64,000 nt of DNA from Amycolatopsis jejuensis. Lineage in GTDB: Bacteria > Actinomycetota > Actinomycetes > Mycobacteriales > Pseudonocardiaceae. A program made the translations under genes and the position numbers. The stretch covers positions 1 to 64,000 of the forward strand of contig NZ_JNYZ01000015.1 in assembly GCF_000717335.1 (NCBI RefSeq), read 5' to 3'. The stretch's first letter is position 1. The number at the start of each line of letters is the position of its first letter. The notes under the pieces are model-generated. The model did not search any database and was not told the origin of the DNA. It was given only the letters and a program-made list of their open reading frames with translations. Below are positions 1 to 8,144 of this stretch, piece by piece.

Positions 1-2
1 TC

Positions 3-248
3 GACACGCTCCACCGCGAGCGGCAAACGGCGTGCTGCATTGCGATCGACGAGCTCGAAGCAGGTCACATGTCGATCGCTGCACCCGTCCGCGATTCCAT
101 GAACTGCATCATCGCGTCGGTGAATGTCGCCGGCCCGAAGTTCCGGCTCGCCGAGCGGGTCGAGACCCTCTCGGCCACCGTGAAGGTCGCCGCCCGCCGC
201 TTGAGTTCCATCATGGCCGGCGGACCAAGCGGATTCCGGCCGCGGTGA
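3..248 (+). CDS. IclR-family transcriptional regulator, C-terminal fragment (cut by window start)
   Basis: The frame is open from the first codon of the window and ends at TGA 246-248, giving about 81 residues. The fragment carries the end of the IclR effector-binding domain: the stretch with CCIAIDELEAG, then GHMSIAAPVRD and IIASVNVAG, is the usual C-terminal pattern in this family, followed by a helix ending near SSIMAG. The N-terminal helix-turn-helix lies outside the window, so the operator and targets cannot be judged. It converges with the GntR gene that follows, with only 21 bases between the two stops and no clear terminator. The family call is good; the role is unknown. Confidence 0.8.
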   Translation, partial: DTLHRERQTACCIAIDELEAGHMSIAAPVRDSMNCIIASVNVAGPKFRLAERVETLSATVKVAARRLSSIMAGGPSGFRPR

Positions 249-269
249 CGGCGCGTCCCCGCGGAGTGG

Positions 270-1043
270 TCAGCCGTTGCGGCGCAACACCATCAGCCGC
301 ATCGGCTTGGCCAGGCAGTCGATGAACGAGAAGCCCAGCAGGTTGCCACTGACGCCGTAATGGGTTTCTTTGAGGCGGATGAGGGGGGTTCCGGACGCGA
401 TCCGCAAGTGCTCGGACAAATCCTCGTCGGCGAGCGAGATCTCGATTTCCGCCATCGCGTAGTCGATCGGTTCGACGCAGTGCCGTTCGGCGAACGTGAA
501 TGTCGACCCGGGGACCGGCACCTGCGGATCCAGCGCCGCGGTGAGGGAGGATTCGGGAAACACGTCGCGAACGCGGGCACACGCGACCTTGTCCGCATGA
601 AATGTCTTGTCCACCAAGACGCAGGACTGTGCCGGGTCGAGCCCCGCGCTCGCCAGCACCTCGGGCGCCGTCTCGACCGCCACCCGGGTGACCGTCACCG
701 TCGCCACCGCGCCGGCCTCCTGGATCAGCTGCTCGAATCCGGCGAGCCGGTTGAGCGGGATGGGCGAAGAAAGCACGTCGAAATTGATGAACGTGCCGAT
801 GCCGTGCCTGCGCGACACGACGCCGTCCCGTTCCAGTGACTGCAAGACGGCGCGGATCGTGGTGCGGCTGACCCGCTGCTCCTTCGCCAGGTCGTCCTCA
901 CGCGGCAGCCGGCCGTCGGCATACGCGCCGCTTTTCATCCGCTCGATCAGCCCGTCGCGGGCCACCTCGACCCGGGAGGCCAAGGGATACCGCAGCTGCC
1001 GGTCGTCCGGCCGGTCAACCTCAGCACTCATGTCGGACATCAT
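270..1043 (-). CDS. GntR-family regulator, HutC/UTRA subfamily
   Basis: About 257 residues. The N-terminal third is a GntR winged helix with the hallmark order GRLPREDDLA, then VSRTTIRAVLQSLERDGVVSR and a GIGTFI turn. The rest is a UTRA effector domain that typically binds a small catabolite. It is divergent from the amidohydrolase operon at 1306 and probably controls that operon and itself. Start choice is uncertain: ATG codons lie at 1043, 1040 and 1031. A TATGAT box overlaps the first two, so a leaderless start at 1031 is possible. An inverted pair of 15-mers (separate entry) sits over this region. Confidence 0.85.
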   Translation of the reverse strand: MMSDMSAEVDRPDDRQLRYPLASRVEVARDGLIERMKSGAYADGRLPREDDLAKEQRVSRTTIRAVLQSLERDGVVSRRHGIGTFINFDVLSSPIPLNRLAGFEQLIQEAGAVATVTVTRVAVETAPEVLASAGLDPAQSCVLVDKTFHADKVACARVRDVFPESSLTAALDPQVPVPGSTFTFAERHCVEPIDYAMAEIEISLADEDLSEHLRIASGTPLIRLKETHYGVSGNLLGFSFIDCLAKPMRLMVLRRNG

Positions 1044-1108
1044 ACCCACAAGCCCCCGGTCATGATTCGCTGCTTGACGCACCTCCCTGGAAAGGTATGA
1101 TGTCCAAC
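1032..1108. promoter_or_regulatory. Inverted pair of 15-bp operator-like sequences in a divergent promoter region
   Basis: The arm at 1094-1108 reads GGTATGATGTCCAAC. The arm at 1032-1046 is its reverse complement with one mismatch (14 of 15). They lie 47 bases apart, one over the amidohydrolase promoter and one over the start of the GntR gene. Placement suggests binding sites for the neighbouring GntR/UTRA protein, giving joint control of both directions. Binding is inferred from position and symmetry only. Confidence 0.55.
1074..1101 (+). promoter_or_regulatory. Sigma-70-type promoter for the amidohydrolase operon
   Basis: TTGACG at 1074-1079 and TATGAT at 1096-1101 are separated by 16 bases, close to the housekeeping consensus. 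Transcription would start near 1108, leaving a leader of almost 200 bases before the ATG at 1306. The -10 box lies inside the right operator-like arm, so a repressor there would block the polymerase. Confidence 0.6.
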
Positions 1109-1236
1109 GTCAATGAGCTTGGCGGGCACCCCCGGACCAAGCCGCAGGAGGAAGTCGTACTCGCGACCCCGAGGCCCTCCTGCCGAGCACGGAAGCCGGT
1201 CTGGCCGGCACCCACTCGCGAATACGGTCACGTCCC

Positions 1237-1279
1237 CCGGTTCCGGTAAGGAACCGGTCCTCTCACCGGCGTTCGCCGG
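1237..1279 (+). promoter_or_regulatory. Two consecutive hairpins in the 5' leader of the amidohydrolase operon
   Basis: CCGGTTCC (1237-1244) pairs perfectly with GGAACCGG (1250-1257) around a five-base loop. A second stem, CCGGC/GCCGG (1266-1270 with 1275-1279), closes a four-base loop. They end about 26 bases before the start codon and just upstream of the ribosome binding site GCAGGAG. No T-run follows, so a simple terminator is unlikely. The leader may be structured for regulation, but it matches no riboswitch family I can recognise. Confidence 0.35.
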
Positions 1280-1305
1280 CATACCCTGGGCAGGAGACGC
1301 ACCCC

Positions 1306-2772
1306 ATGATCGAAACGCATCCCGATCGCGGCCTTGCCGTCACCGGTGGTCTGGTCCTCGTGCGCGCCGACGGCGCCTTCGTCGCACGCCGTGCCTGCGA
1401 CATCGCCGTGTCGAACGGGCGGATCCAGTCCCTGCACGACAGCGGCACCTGGCAGATTCCGGAGAGCTGGGAACGCATCGATGCTTCGGGCCACCTCGTG
1501 ACGCCCGGTTTCGTGAACCTCCATTCCCACGGAACCGACACGCCCTACACGCGAGGCGTGCTGGAGGATGCCGGATCACCCTCGCTCGGCGAGAGCCCGC
1601 TTTACGAGCACCTGCCTGCCGTCCGGGCGGCAATCAGGCCCGCGGACGAACTCGCGGCGACCGAGCTCAGCTTCGTGGAGCGAATCCGCTCCGGCATCAC
1701 CACCAGCGTCGAAATGACCTACTTCACGGAAGTGCAAAGCCGCGGGTCCCTCGATGTGGTCGAAGAAATCGTGAAAACGGCCCGATCCCGCGGATGGCGG
1801 ATGATCATCGCCCCACGCTACAAGTCGGCCGACTGGGTCACCGACGGCCGTTCCCTGGACTACCGGTGGTATTCCGACGAAGGGTTCACCAGGTTCTCCG
1901 AATGCCTCGATTTCCTCGACTCGCTGAACACCGGGGAAAACGACCTCGTCCAGCCGATGCTGGCACCGGCACAGATCGACACCTGCACCGAGCGGTTGCT
2001 GCAGACGACGACGGAGGAAGCACGGCGACGCGGCTGGAAGGTACAGCTGCACGCCGGGCAGTCGGAAAAGGAATTCTTCAGCATGCTCGAGCGAAACGGG
2101 AAAACCCCGCTCGAATGGCTGGACCACATCGGCTGCCTGACCCCGGACATGATCCTCGGGCATGGCGTGCACCTGTCCCACCATTCCCGTGTGCAGCACG
2201 ACGACGGATCCGATCTCGGACGGATCGGCGCCGCCGGTGCTGCAGTGGCGCATTGCCCGGTCGTGAACGGGAGGAAAGGGCGGCTGCTCGAGTCCCTGCC
2301 GCGCTATCTGGACGCCGGGATACGCGTCGGGCTGGGCACCGACACGTACCCGCAGGACATGCTCAACGAGATGCGGATCGCAGCCATGTTCGGAAAAGCT
2401 GCCTCCCAGACGTCCCGCCGGCCGACCGCCGCGGACGTCCTTTCGGCCGCGACGTGGGCAGGCGCCGACATCCTCGGCAGGCCGGACCTCGGCCGGATCG
2501 AGGAAGGCTGCCGGGCCGACCTCGTCTTGTGGAAGCTGTCGGCGGCGGCCAATGTACCGACGCGCGACGTCGTCAAGTCGCTCGTCTACTCCCAGCCGCA
2601 TGCCTCCGCCGACACCGTCCTGATCGACGGCAGGGCGGTGCTGCGGAACGGCCGGATGGCCGGTGTGGACGAGGACGCCCTCGCCGCCCGGATCCAGGAG
2701 CTCGCCGAAGGCGTGTGGGCACGAATGGGTGAGCTGGGACGGCTCGCGCCACTCGAAGCCGAGGTGGTCTGA
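1306..2772 (+). CDS. Metal-dependent amidohydrolase, cytosine deaminase/TRZ-ATZ family
   Basis: 488 residues. The amidohydrolase barrel is recognised by the metal-binding NLHSHG near residue 67, a histidine in LHAGQS around residue 249, GHGVHLS around residue 285 and the metal/catalytic aspartate in LGTDTYPQD around residue 345. The C-terminal LGRIEEGCRADLVLW is typical of this superfamily. These enzymes deaminate or hydrolyse ring amidines and amides (purines, pyrimidines, s-triazines, hydroxyatrazine-like compounds); the substrate cannot be read from sequence. The start is supported by GCAGGAG about nine bases upstream. It heads an operon with a TSUP permease, an MFS transporter and a PuuE-like deacetylase, suggesting degradation of an N-heterocycle or imide. 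Confidence 0.85.
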   Translation: MIETHPDRGLAVTGGLVLVRADGAFVARRACDIAVSNGRIQSLHDSGTWQIPESWERIDASGHLVTPGFVNLHSHGTDTPYTRGVLEDAGSPSLGESPLYEHLPAVRAAIRPADELAATELSFVERIRSGITTSVEMTYFTEVQSRGSLDVVEEIVKTARSRGWRMIIAPRYKSADWVTDGRSLDYRWYSDEGFTRFSECLDFLDSLNTGENDLVQPMLAPAQIDTCTERLLQTTTEEARRRGWKVQLHAGQSEKEFFSMLERNGKTPLEWLDHIGCLTPDMILGHGVHLSHHSRVQHDDGSDLGRIGAAGAAVAHCPVVNGRKGRLLESLPRYLDAGIRVGLGTDTYPQDMLNEMRIAAMFGKAASQTSRRPTAADVLSAATWAGADILGRPDLGRIEEGCRADLVLWKLSAAANVPTRDVVKSLVYSQPHASADTVLIDGRAVLRNGRMAGVDEDALAARIQELAEGVWARMGELGRLAPLEAEVV

Positions 2773-2844
2773 ATGCCCGGCACGAACCCGGACGGAAAAG
2801 CCTCGAGCGCCGGCAGCTTCCGCGTGCGGCACGTGCCGACGTGA
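2773..2844 (+). CDS. Possible 23-residue leader or linker peptide
   Basis: An ATG follows the amidohydrolase stop without a gap (TGAATG) and opens a 23-codon frame that ends in TGA overlapping the GTG start of the next gene (GTGA). The arrangement would let ribosomes pass from the amidohydrolase to the permease by termination-reinitiation. The peptide is basic near its end (FRVRHVP) and matches nothing I recognise. It may be only a coupling device or a remnant of a lost gene. Confidence 0.3.
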   Translation: MPGTNPDGKASSAGSFRVRHVPT

Positions 2845-3581
2845 GCACTGCGCTGATCCTGCTGGTCGTGCTGGCCGCCGCCGCGGCGCAGCGCGTCACC
2901 GGCATGGGATTCGCGCTCATCTCCGCACCCCTGCTCGTCCTCCTCCTCGGCGGGTTCACGGGCGTGCTCGTGGTCAACGTGTGTGCCGCGTTCACCAGTG
3001 CGGTGATTCTCACCCGGCTGTGGCGCGACATCCAATGGCGGCGCTGGCGGATGCTGGCCGGTGGAGCCACGCTCGGCGTGGTCCCCGGGGTGTGGATCGT
3101 GCGGATCGTGCCGCCGGGCTGGCTGGAACTGACCGTGGGGATCCTCGTCGCGCTCGGTCTATTCGCGGCCAAGCTCGTGCGGACGCCGCGAACCGGTGCG
3201 GGGCGCCTCGCAGTGGTGGCGTCCGGGGCCGTGAGCGGCCTGATGAACACGTCCGCCGGGGTCGGCGGGCCGGCGCTGACCGTGTACGCCGTGGCGACCG
3301 CTTGGGACCAACGGAGTTTCGTCGCCACCGTGCAGCCTTATTTCCTGACGGTGGGGGCGATGTCGGTCGCCGCACTGCTCATCACGCATCGCCCGGCGGA
3401 AGGTCTCGCCCCGGGGCTGTGGGCAGCGATCTTCGGGGCCTGCGCAGCCGGTCTGGTGATCGGCGAATGGCTGAGCGGGAGGGTGAGCGAACTCGCCTCG
3501 TACCGAATGCTCCTTGCGCTCGCTCTGCTCGGGGCCGCGGCCGCAGCCACCCGCGGTGGCCTGTCCATCGCCGGTGGGTAG
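2841..3581 (+). CDS. TSUP (TauE/SafE) family membrane permease
   Basis: 246 residues, almost entirely hydrophobic, with about seven to eight predicted membrane segments and the duplicated layout of the TauE/SafE family. The first repeat contains RVTGMGFALISAPLL and the second contains SGLMNTSAGVGGPALTVY, the glycine/proline pattern of the family. Members export sulfite, sulfoacetate or other organic anions across the cytoplasmic membrane. Here the neighbours are an amidohydrolase and an MFS carrier, so export or uptake of an organic acid is equally possible. The GTG start overlaps the stop of the small frame before it. Confidence 0.8.
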   Translation: MSTALILLVVLAAAAAQRVTGMGFALISAPLLVLLLGGFTGVLVVNVCAAFTSAVILTRLWRDIQWRRWRMLAGGATLGVVPGVWIVRIVPPGWLELTVGILVALGLFAAKLVRTPRTGAGRLAVVASGAVSGLMNTSAGVGGPALTVYAVATAWDQRSFVATVQPYFLTVGAMSVAALLITHRPAEGLAPGLWAAIFGACAAGLVIGEWLSGRVSELASYRMLLALALLGAAAAATRGGLSIAGG

Positions 3582-3636
3582 GGGAAGAAACGTCTGTCCG
3601 CTCCCAGGGGACGTCAGTCACGTGGAGGTCAACCCG

Positions 3637-4986
3637 ATGTCAACGACCAATCAGCCTGCCGCCCATGGCAAAGCGCAGCTGCGCCGTATCGCCTTCAGCG
3701 GTTTTCTCGGCACCACCTTGGAATGGTACGACTTCTTCATCTTCGGCTCGATGGCCGCACTTGTCTTCAACAAAGTCTTCTTCCCCAATTTCTCTTCTGC
3801 CACCGGAACGCTGGCCGCCTTCGCCACGTTCGGCGCAGGATTCGTCGCCCGGCCACTGGGCGGGATCGTCTTCGGGCATCTCGGTGACCGGGTCGGCCGC
3901 AAAGTGTCCCTCGTCGTGACGCTGACCTTGATGGGCGGCGCGACGTTCTGCATGGGAGTGCTCCCCGGCTATGCGAGTATCGGTGCCGCGGCTCCGATCA
4001 TCCTGGTGGTGCTGCGCTTGCTCCAAGGTGTGGCACTGGGTGGCGAATGGTCGGGTGCCGCCTCGCTGGCGATCGAACACGCACCCGAAGGACGCCGCGG
4101 TTACTACGGGGGCTGGGTCCAGTACGGCGGGGTTTTCGGCCCTGCGCTGGCCACGGTGACCGTCCTGGTGCTGAATGCGGGTCTCAGCGATGCGGCGCTC
4201 TTTTCCTGGGGCTGGCGGATTCCGTTCCTGCTGAGCGGGCTCCTGGTCGTCATCGGGCTCTTCGTGCGGCTCAAGATCGACGAGACGCCGGTGTTCCGGA
4301 CCATCAAGGCAGCGCAGGAAACGGTCCGGTTCCCGTTCCTGGTGGCCATCCGCACGCAGTGGCGCAGCATCCTGGCCGTCGCCGGAATGCATCTCACGAA
4401 CTCCACGATCGCCTACACGGTGGAGGTGTTCCTCCTCTCGTACGCGACCAAGGACGTCGGGCTCGACCGCACGACGGTCCTCCTGGCGATGTTCATCATG
4501 CAGGCGATCGCGTCCGTGTCGGCACTTCCGCTGGGAGCGCTCGCGGACCGGGTGCGCCCGGCCTCCATCTACCTCGTCGGCACGATCGGGCTCTTCGTCG
4601 TCGCCGCACCGATGTTCTGGCTCATCGGCACCGGGACGTTCGTGCTGATCGTCGCCGGGTTCGTCCTCGGGAAGACCATCGCGATCACCACGTACATGGT
4701 CCAGGCCAAGCTGTTCACCGAACTCTTCCCCGCCGACGTGCGGTGTTCCGGTACCGCGATCGGCCTGCAGGGGGCCACGGTCCTCGCCGGCGCCACCGCA
4801 CCCCTCGTCGCCGCGGCCCTCATGACCTGGTCCGGGGGCAACCCGATGTCGGTCGCGAGCTATCTCATGGTGATCGCGCTCATCTCCACGGCCGCCACCC
4901 TGTACGCGCGGCGGAAGTCACGGGTGAACCGCGCGGCGACGGGCAGCTCGCAGGAGCCGGCCACGGCGAGCGGTGCCTCCTCATGA
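3637..4986 (+). CDS. MFS transporter, metabolite:H+ symporter (MHS) type
   Basis: 449 residues with twelve expected membrane segments. The first segment contains GTTLEWYDFFIFGS and the cytoplasmic loop between segments 2 and 3 carries GHLGDRVGRK, both characteristic of the MHS group that includes the ShiA, ProP and KgtP carriers. These proteins import carboxylates, betaines or amino acids with protons. The start at 3637 is preferred over upstream codons because GGAGG lies at 3624-3628, and the protein then begins with a normal short cytoplasmic tail. It overlaps the next gene by ATGA. The substrate is likely the compound processed by the operon's hydrolases. Confidence 0.88.
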   Translation: MSTTNQPAAHGKAQLRRIAFSGFLGTTLEWYDFFIFGSMAALVFNKVFFPNFSSATGTLAAFATFGAGFVARPLGGIVFGHLGDRVGRKVSLVVTLTLMGGATFCMGVLPGYASIGAAAPIILVVLRLLQGVALGGEWSGAASLAIEHAPEGRRGYYGGWVQYGGVFGPALATVTVLVLNAGLSDAALFSWGWRIPFLLSGLLVVIGLFVRLKIDETPVFRTIKAAQETVRFPFLVAIRTQWRSILAVAGMHLTNSTIAYTVEVFLLSYATKDVGLDRTTVLLAMFIMQAIASVSALPLGALADRVRPASIYLVGTIGLFVVAAPMFWLIGTGTFVLIVAGFVLGKTIAITTYMVQAKLFTELFPADVRCSGTAIGLQGATVLAGATAPLVAAALMTWSGGNPMSVASYLMVIALISTAATLYARRKSRVNRAATGSSQEPATASGASS

Positions 4987-5819
4987 CGTCCGGCACCGTC
5001 TGCCTCACCTTCGACTTCGACGCGCTCAGCCGCTGGATCGCGTGGGGGCTCGCGTCGCCGGGACCGTTGTCCCGCGGGGAGTTCGGCGCAGTCGCCGTGC
5101 CGCGGATTCTCCGGTTGCTGTCCGGCCACGACATCCCGGCCACCTTCTACACCCCGGGGCACACCGCCGAAACCTACCCGGACCTCGTGCGGCAGATCGC
5201 CGACGCCGGCCACGAACTGGCGCTGCACGGCTACTGCCACGAACCCGTGTCGGAGCTGAGCGAAGCGCAGGAACGGGAGGTGCTGTTGCGCTCGGCCGAC
5301 ATCCTCGAAAAACTGACCGGGCAGCGGCCGAGCGGGTGCCGGACCCCGAGCTGGGATTTCACCGAGCACACCGTCGGCCTGATGGCGGAACTCGGTCTCT
5401 CGCACGATTCCAGCCTGATGGGCCACGACTACCTCCCCTACCCGGCGCGCACGGGCGACCGGTGGCCGGCCGGCGAGCCGTACCGGTTCGGGTCCCCGAC
5501 CGGCATCGTCGAGGTCCCGGTGAGCTGGACCCTCGACGACTTCCCGGCGTTCGAGTTCATCCGGACCGAGCAGCTCGTGATGCCCGGGCTCCGCCGTCCC
5601 GGCGAGGTGTTCGCCAACTGGCTCGACGATGTGCGGTACATGCTCACCGAGTATCAGGACGGCGTCTGTGTCCTGACCTTCCATCCCCAGGCGATCGGGC
5701 GGGGGCACCGGATGATCGCGCTGCGGCAGCTCATCGCCGAGCTGAAGGACCTGGGCGTCCGGTTCGCCCGGGTGGATACCGTCGCCGAGGCTTGGCGCCA
5801 GGGACGGCACCGCCGCTGA
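4983..5819 (+). CDS. Polysaccharide-deacetylase-fold amidohydrolase (PuuE/cyclic imidase type)
   Basis: 278 residues, NodB-type deacetylase fold. Motif 1 is TFDFDA near residue 9, the second motif is HGYCHEP near residue 80, and CRTPSWDF supplies the third. The HGY-x-H form and the absence of a signal peptide fit the cytoplasmic PuuE allantoinase/cyclic imide hydrolase branch rather than a cell-wall chitin deacetylase. The start ATG overlaps the transporter stop (ATGA). In this operon it may open a cyclic imide or ureide produced after the amidohydrolase step. The family is clear; the substrate is inferred from context. Confidence 0.78.
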   Translation: MTSGTVCLTFDFDALSRWIAWGLASPGPLSRGEFGAVAVPRILRLLSGHDIPATFYTPGHTAETYPDLVRQIADAGHELALHGYCHEPVSELSEAQEREVLLRSADILEKLTGQRPSGCRTPSWDFTEHTVGLMAELGLSHDSSLMGHDYLPYPARTGDRWPAGEPYRFGSPTGIVEVPVSWTLDDFPAFEFIRTEQLVMPGLRRPGEVFANWLDDVRYMLTEYQDGVCVLTFHPQAIGRGHRMIALRQLIAELKDLGVRFARVDTVAEAWRQGRHRR

Positions 5820-5838
5820 CCGCCCCCGTGAGCTCGGC

Positions 5839-7164
5839 TCAGTCAGCTGTCTCGACCGCAGCCGGGCGCATCCCGGCAACCCCGGCTTCCTCAGCGGAAG
5901 GCCGGGACCTGCTTGCCCAGCAACCGGCGGCACTGACCAGAGCGACAATGGCGAGCAGCCCGGCCACGCTCCACACACTGTGGAAGACCGACAGCAGATA
6001 CGTGGCGATGAACGGAGTGAACCCGCCGATCATCGCGGATCCCTGCAGGCTCAGGGAGATTCCGGTGTAGCGCAGGTGGACCGGGAACTGCGCCGCCAGC
6101 AGTGAAGGGAGAACCGCCCACAGCCCGGTCTGGAACACCGTCGCCACGGCTTGGCCGAGCCAGATGGCGACGGGCGCGCCCGTCTGCATCAGGCCGTAGA
6201 AGGGAAAGGCCCATGCCGCGACCAGCAACGCCGCTGCCGTGGCCAGCAACCGCGGTGAGCGGCGCATCGACCATGCCCCGACGACCAGGATCAGGGACGC
6301 CTGCACGATCGAGGTGACGATCTGCCCGATCAGCCCGACCTGCTGGGGCAACCCGAGCTCCTGCGTCGCATAGGTGATCGTGAAGGTGTTCACCAGGAAG
6401 TAGCCGCCGGTGGTCAGGAAGGTCGCGGCCAGTCCGGCGAGGAGCGGCTTCGGGCACGTGCGCAGCGTGTCCAGCAGCGGCACCTTGACCTGCCGGGACG
6501 TTTCCCTCGCCGCTTCGAACTGCGGTGACTCCGGAACGCGCGCCCGGATGAGGAACCCGATCACCAGCAGCACGCTGGAAAAGAGGAACGGGATCCGCCA
6601 TCCCCACGAGAGGAATGCCGGGTGCGGCATCAGGCCGACCAGCAGGATCATCGCGGTGGAGAGCAGCAATCCCAGCGGGGACCCGAGCTGGGGAAAGGAA
6701 CCGTAGAAACCGTCCTTGCCGCGAGGCGCATGTTCGACGGACAGCAGGGTTGCGCCGCCCCATTCGCCGCCGACGCAGATTCCCTGGACGAACCGCAGCA
6801 CGACCAGCGCGATGGGCGCGATGACACCGGCTTGGCCGTAGACGGGCAAGACGCCGACCAGGCAGGTCGCCAGTCCCATTCCCCACAGGGTGATCACCAG
6901 TGTCTTCTTGCGGCCGACCCGGTCGCCGAGATGGCCGAAGAGGATCGCCCCGAGAGGCCTCGCCAGGAAGCCGACCCCGAACGTCGCGAACGCGGTCAGC
7001 GTCGACACCAGATGGTTGGCGCTGGGGAAGAACAAGGGGCCCAGCACGAAAGCGGAGACGGTGCCGTAGATGTAGAAGTCGTAGTACTCGATGGTCTGAC
7101 CGCTCATCGCGGCCAGTGCGACGGCGCGCGGGCTGGGCGGAGCGGGGGTCGCCGATGTGGTCAT
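5839..7164 (-). CDS. MFS transporter, metabolite:H+ symporter type
   Basis: 441 residues, twelve membrane segments. It shares the MHS signatures of the gene at 3637: QTIEYYDFYIYG in segment 1 and GHLGDRVGRKK in the first cytoplasmic loop. It is the last gene of a minus-strand operon, 38 bases after the ureohydrolase, so it most likely imports that enzyme's guanidino substrate. The start at 7164 gives a conventional N-terminus with an AGGA sequence upstream. It converges on the preceding deacetylase gene with 19 bases between the stops. Confidence 0.87.
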   Translation of the reverse strand: MTTSATPAPPSPRAVALAAMSGQTIEYYDFYIYGTVSAFVLGPLFFPSANHLVSTLTAFATFGVGFLARPLGAILFGHLGDRVGRKKTLVITLWGMGLATCLVGVLPVYGQAGVIAPIALVVLRFVQGICVGGEWGGATLLSVEHAPRGKDGFYGSFPQLGSPLGLLLSTAMILLVGLMPHPAFLSWGWRIPFLFSSVLLVIGFLIRARVPESPQFEAARETSRQVKVPLLDTLRTCPKPLLAGLAATFLTTGGYFLVNTFTITYATQELGLPQQVGLIGQIVTSIVQASLILVVGAWSMRRSPRLLATAAALLVAAWAFPFYGLMQTGAPVAIWLGQAVATVFQTGLWAVLPSLLAAQFPVHLRYTGISLSLQGSAMIGGFTPFIATYLLSVFHSVWSVAGLLAIVALVSAAGCWASRSRPSAEEAGVAGMRPAAVETAD

Positions 7165-7202
7165 GGGCCTGATTCCTGTCTCGCCGGTACGGAAGGGACG
7201 GG

Positions 7203-8144
7203 TCAGCGGTGGGCAGCCCGGTCGATGAGGTAGAGGAATTCGAGAACGATTCGCGCGGCGAGGGTCCCGGTGAGATTGCCGAGATCGTGCGGCGGGCTCA
7301 CCGTGTTGACGTCGACGGTGATCGGCCGGATCCCGGTCAGCGCGCGGATGAAGGCAATCCCTTCCGCGGCGGTCAGCCCTCCCCATTCCGGGGTGCACAC
7401 GCCGGGAGCCACGGCCGGGTCGAAGATGTCCATGTCCCAGCACACGTACACCGGCGCGCCGGCGAACCGCTCCGCCAGGGCGGACGCGACGTCCTCGACC
7501 CGGCTCCGGCGCAGGCTCTCCATCGTGACGACCTCGAAGCCGTGCCCGCGGGCCAGCCCGACCGGATCCGGCACCGGAGACGTTCCCCTGACCCCGAGGT
7601 GCACACACCGCTGCGGGTCGATCAACCCCTCTTCCGCGGCACGGACGAAGGTCGTGGCGTTGGTGTAGGGCTCATCGGCCGAGCCCGGAAGCGCATCGGT
7701 GTGCGCGTCCAGATGGATGACCGCCAGCTCGCCGGGCCCGTATCGCCGCGCGGCCGCTCGCAGCTGCGGGAGTGTCACCGCGCCGTCGCCGCCCAGCGTG
7801 AGCGGGACCGCGTCCATGTCCAGCACCATCCGGCTGACTTGTTCGATCGCCCGGTACGCCGGCTCCACCCGCCCCGGCGTGACGACGACGTTGCCGCCGT
7901 CGACGATCGTCAGTGATGCGAACGGATCCCCGTCGAGCTCGACCAGGTGGGGCCGGAGCTGGGCCGACAGGTAGCGGACATGGTCCGGGCCGAGCCGCGA
8001 CCCCACTCGCTGCGGATGCGTTCCGATGTCGAACGGGATCCCGAGGACGACCACGTCGGCAGGCCCGCCCGGTGAGGCGGCCGGAACGCCCATGAACGTG
8101 CCTGCCGAAGGACCGGTCAGGTCCCCGAATGCCGATCCGGTCAT
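7203..8144 (-). CDS. Ureohydrolase (agmatinase/guanidinobutyrase-like)
   Basis: 313 residues, arginase/agmatinase fold. Seen: LGIPFDIGT near the N-terminus, the metal-binding VIHLDAHTDA in the middle and the CWDMDIFDPAVAPG motif near the C-terminus, which together supply most of the dinuclear-metal ligands. The first ligand motif reads GGDGAV instead of the usual GGDHS, so one metal-binding histidine is missing. The family releases urea from guanidino compounds (agmatine, guanidinobutyrate and others). The start ATG overlaps the stop of the upstream GntR gene by ATGA. The missing histidine makes the exact activity uncertain. Confidence 0.82.
   Translation of the reverse strand: MTGSAFGDLTGPSAGTFMGVPAASPGGPADVVVLGIPFDIGTHPQRVGSRLGPDHVRYLSAQLRPHLVELDGDPFASLTIVDGGNVVVTPGRVEPAYRAIEQVSRMVLDMDAVPLTLGGDGAVTLPQLRAAARRYGPGELAVIHLDAHTDALPGSADEPYTNATTFVRAAEEGLIDPQRCVHLGVRGTSPVPDPVGLARGHGFEVVTMESLRRSRVEDVASALAERFAGAPVYVCWDMDIFDPAVAPGVCTPEWGGLTAAEGIAFIRALTGIRPITVDVNTVSPPHDLGNLTGTLAARIVLEFLYLIDRAAHR

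Noticed and set aside
1108..1305. Guanidine-type or other known riboswitch in the amidohydrolase leader
   Set aside because: The two hairpins lack the conserved loop and joining sequences of the guanidine classes and of other families I can recall.
4047..4982. N-terminal extension of the deacetylase gene
   Set aside because: It overlaps the MFS gene in another frame and has no family resemblance; the ATGA overlap at 4983 is the natural start.
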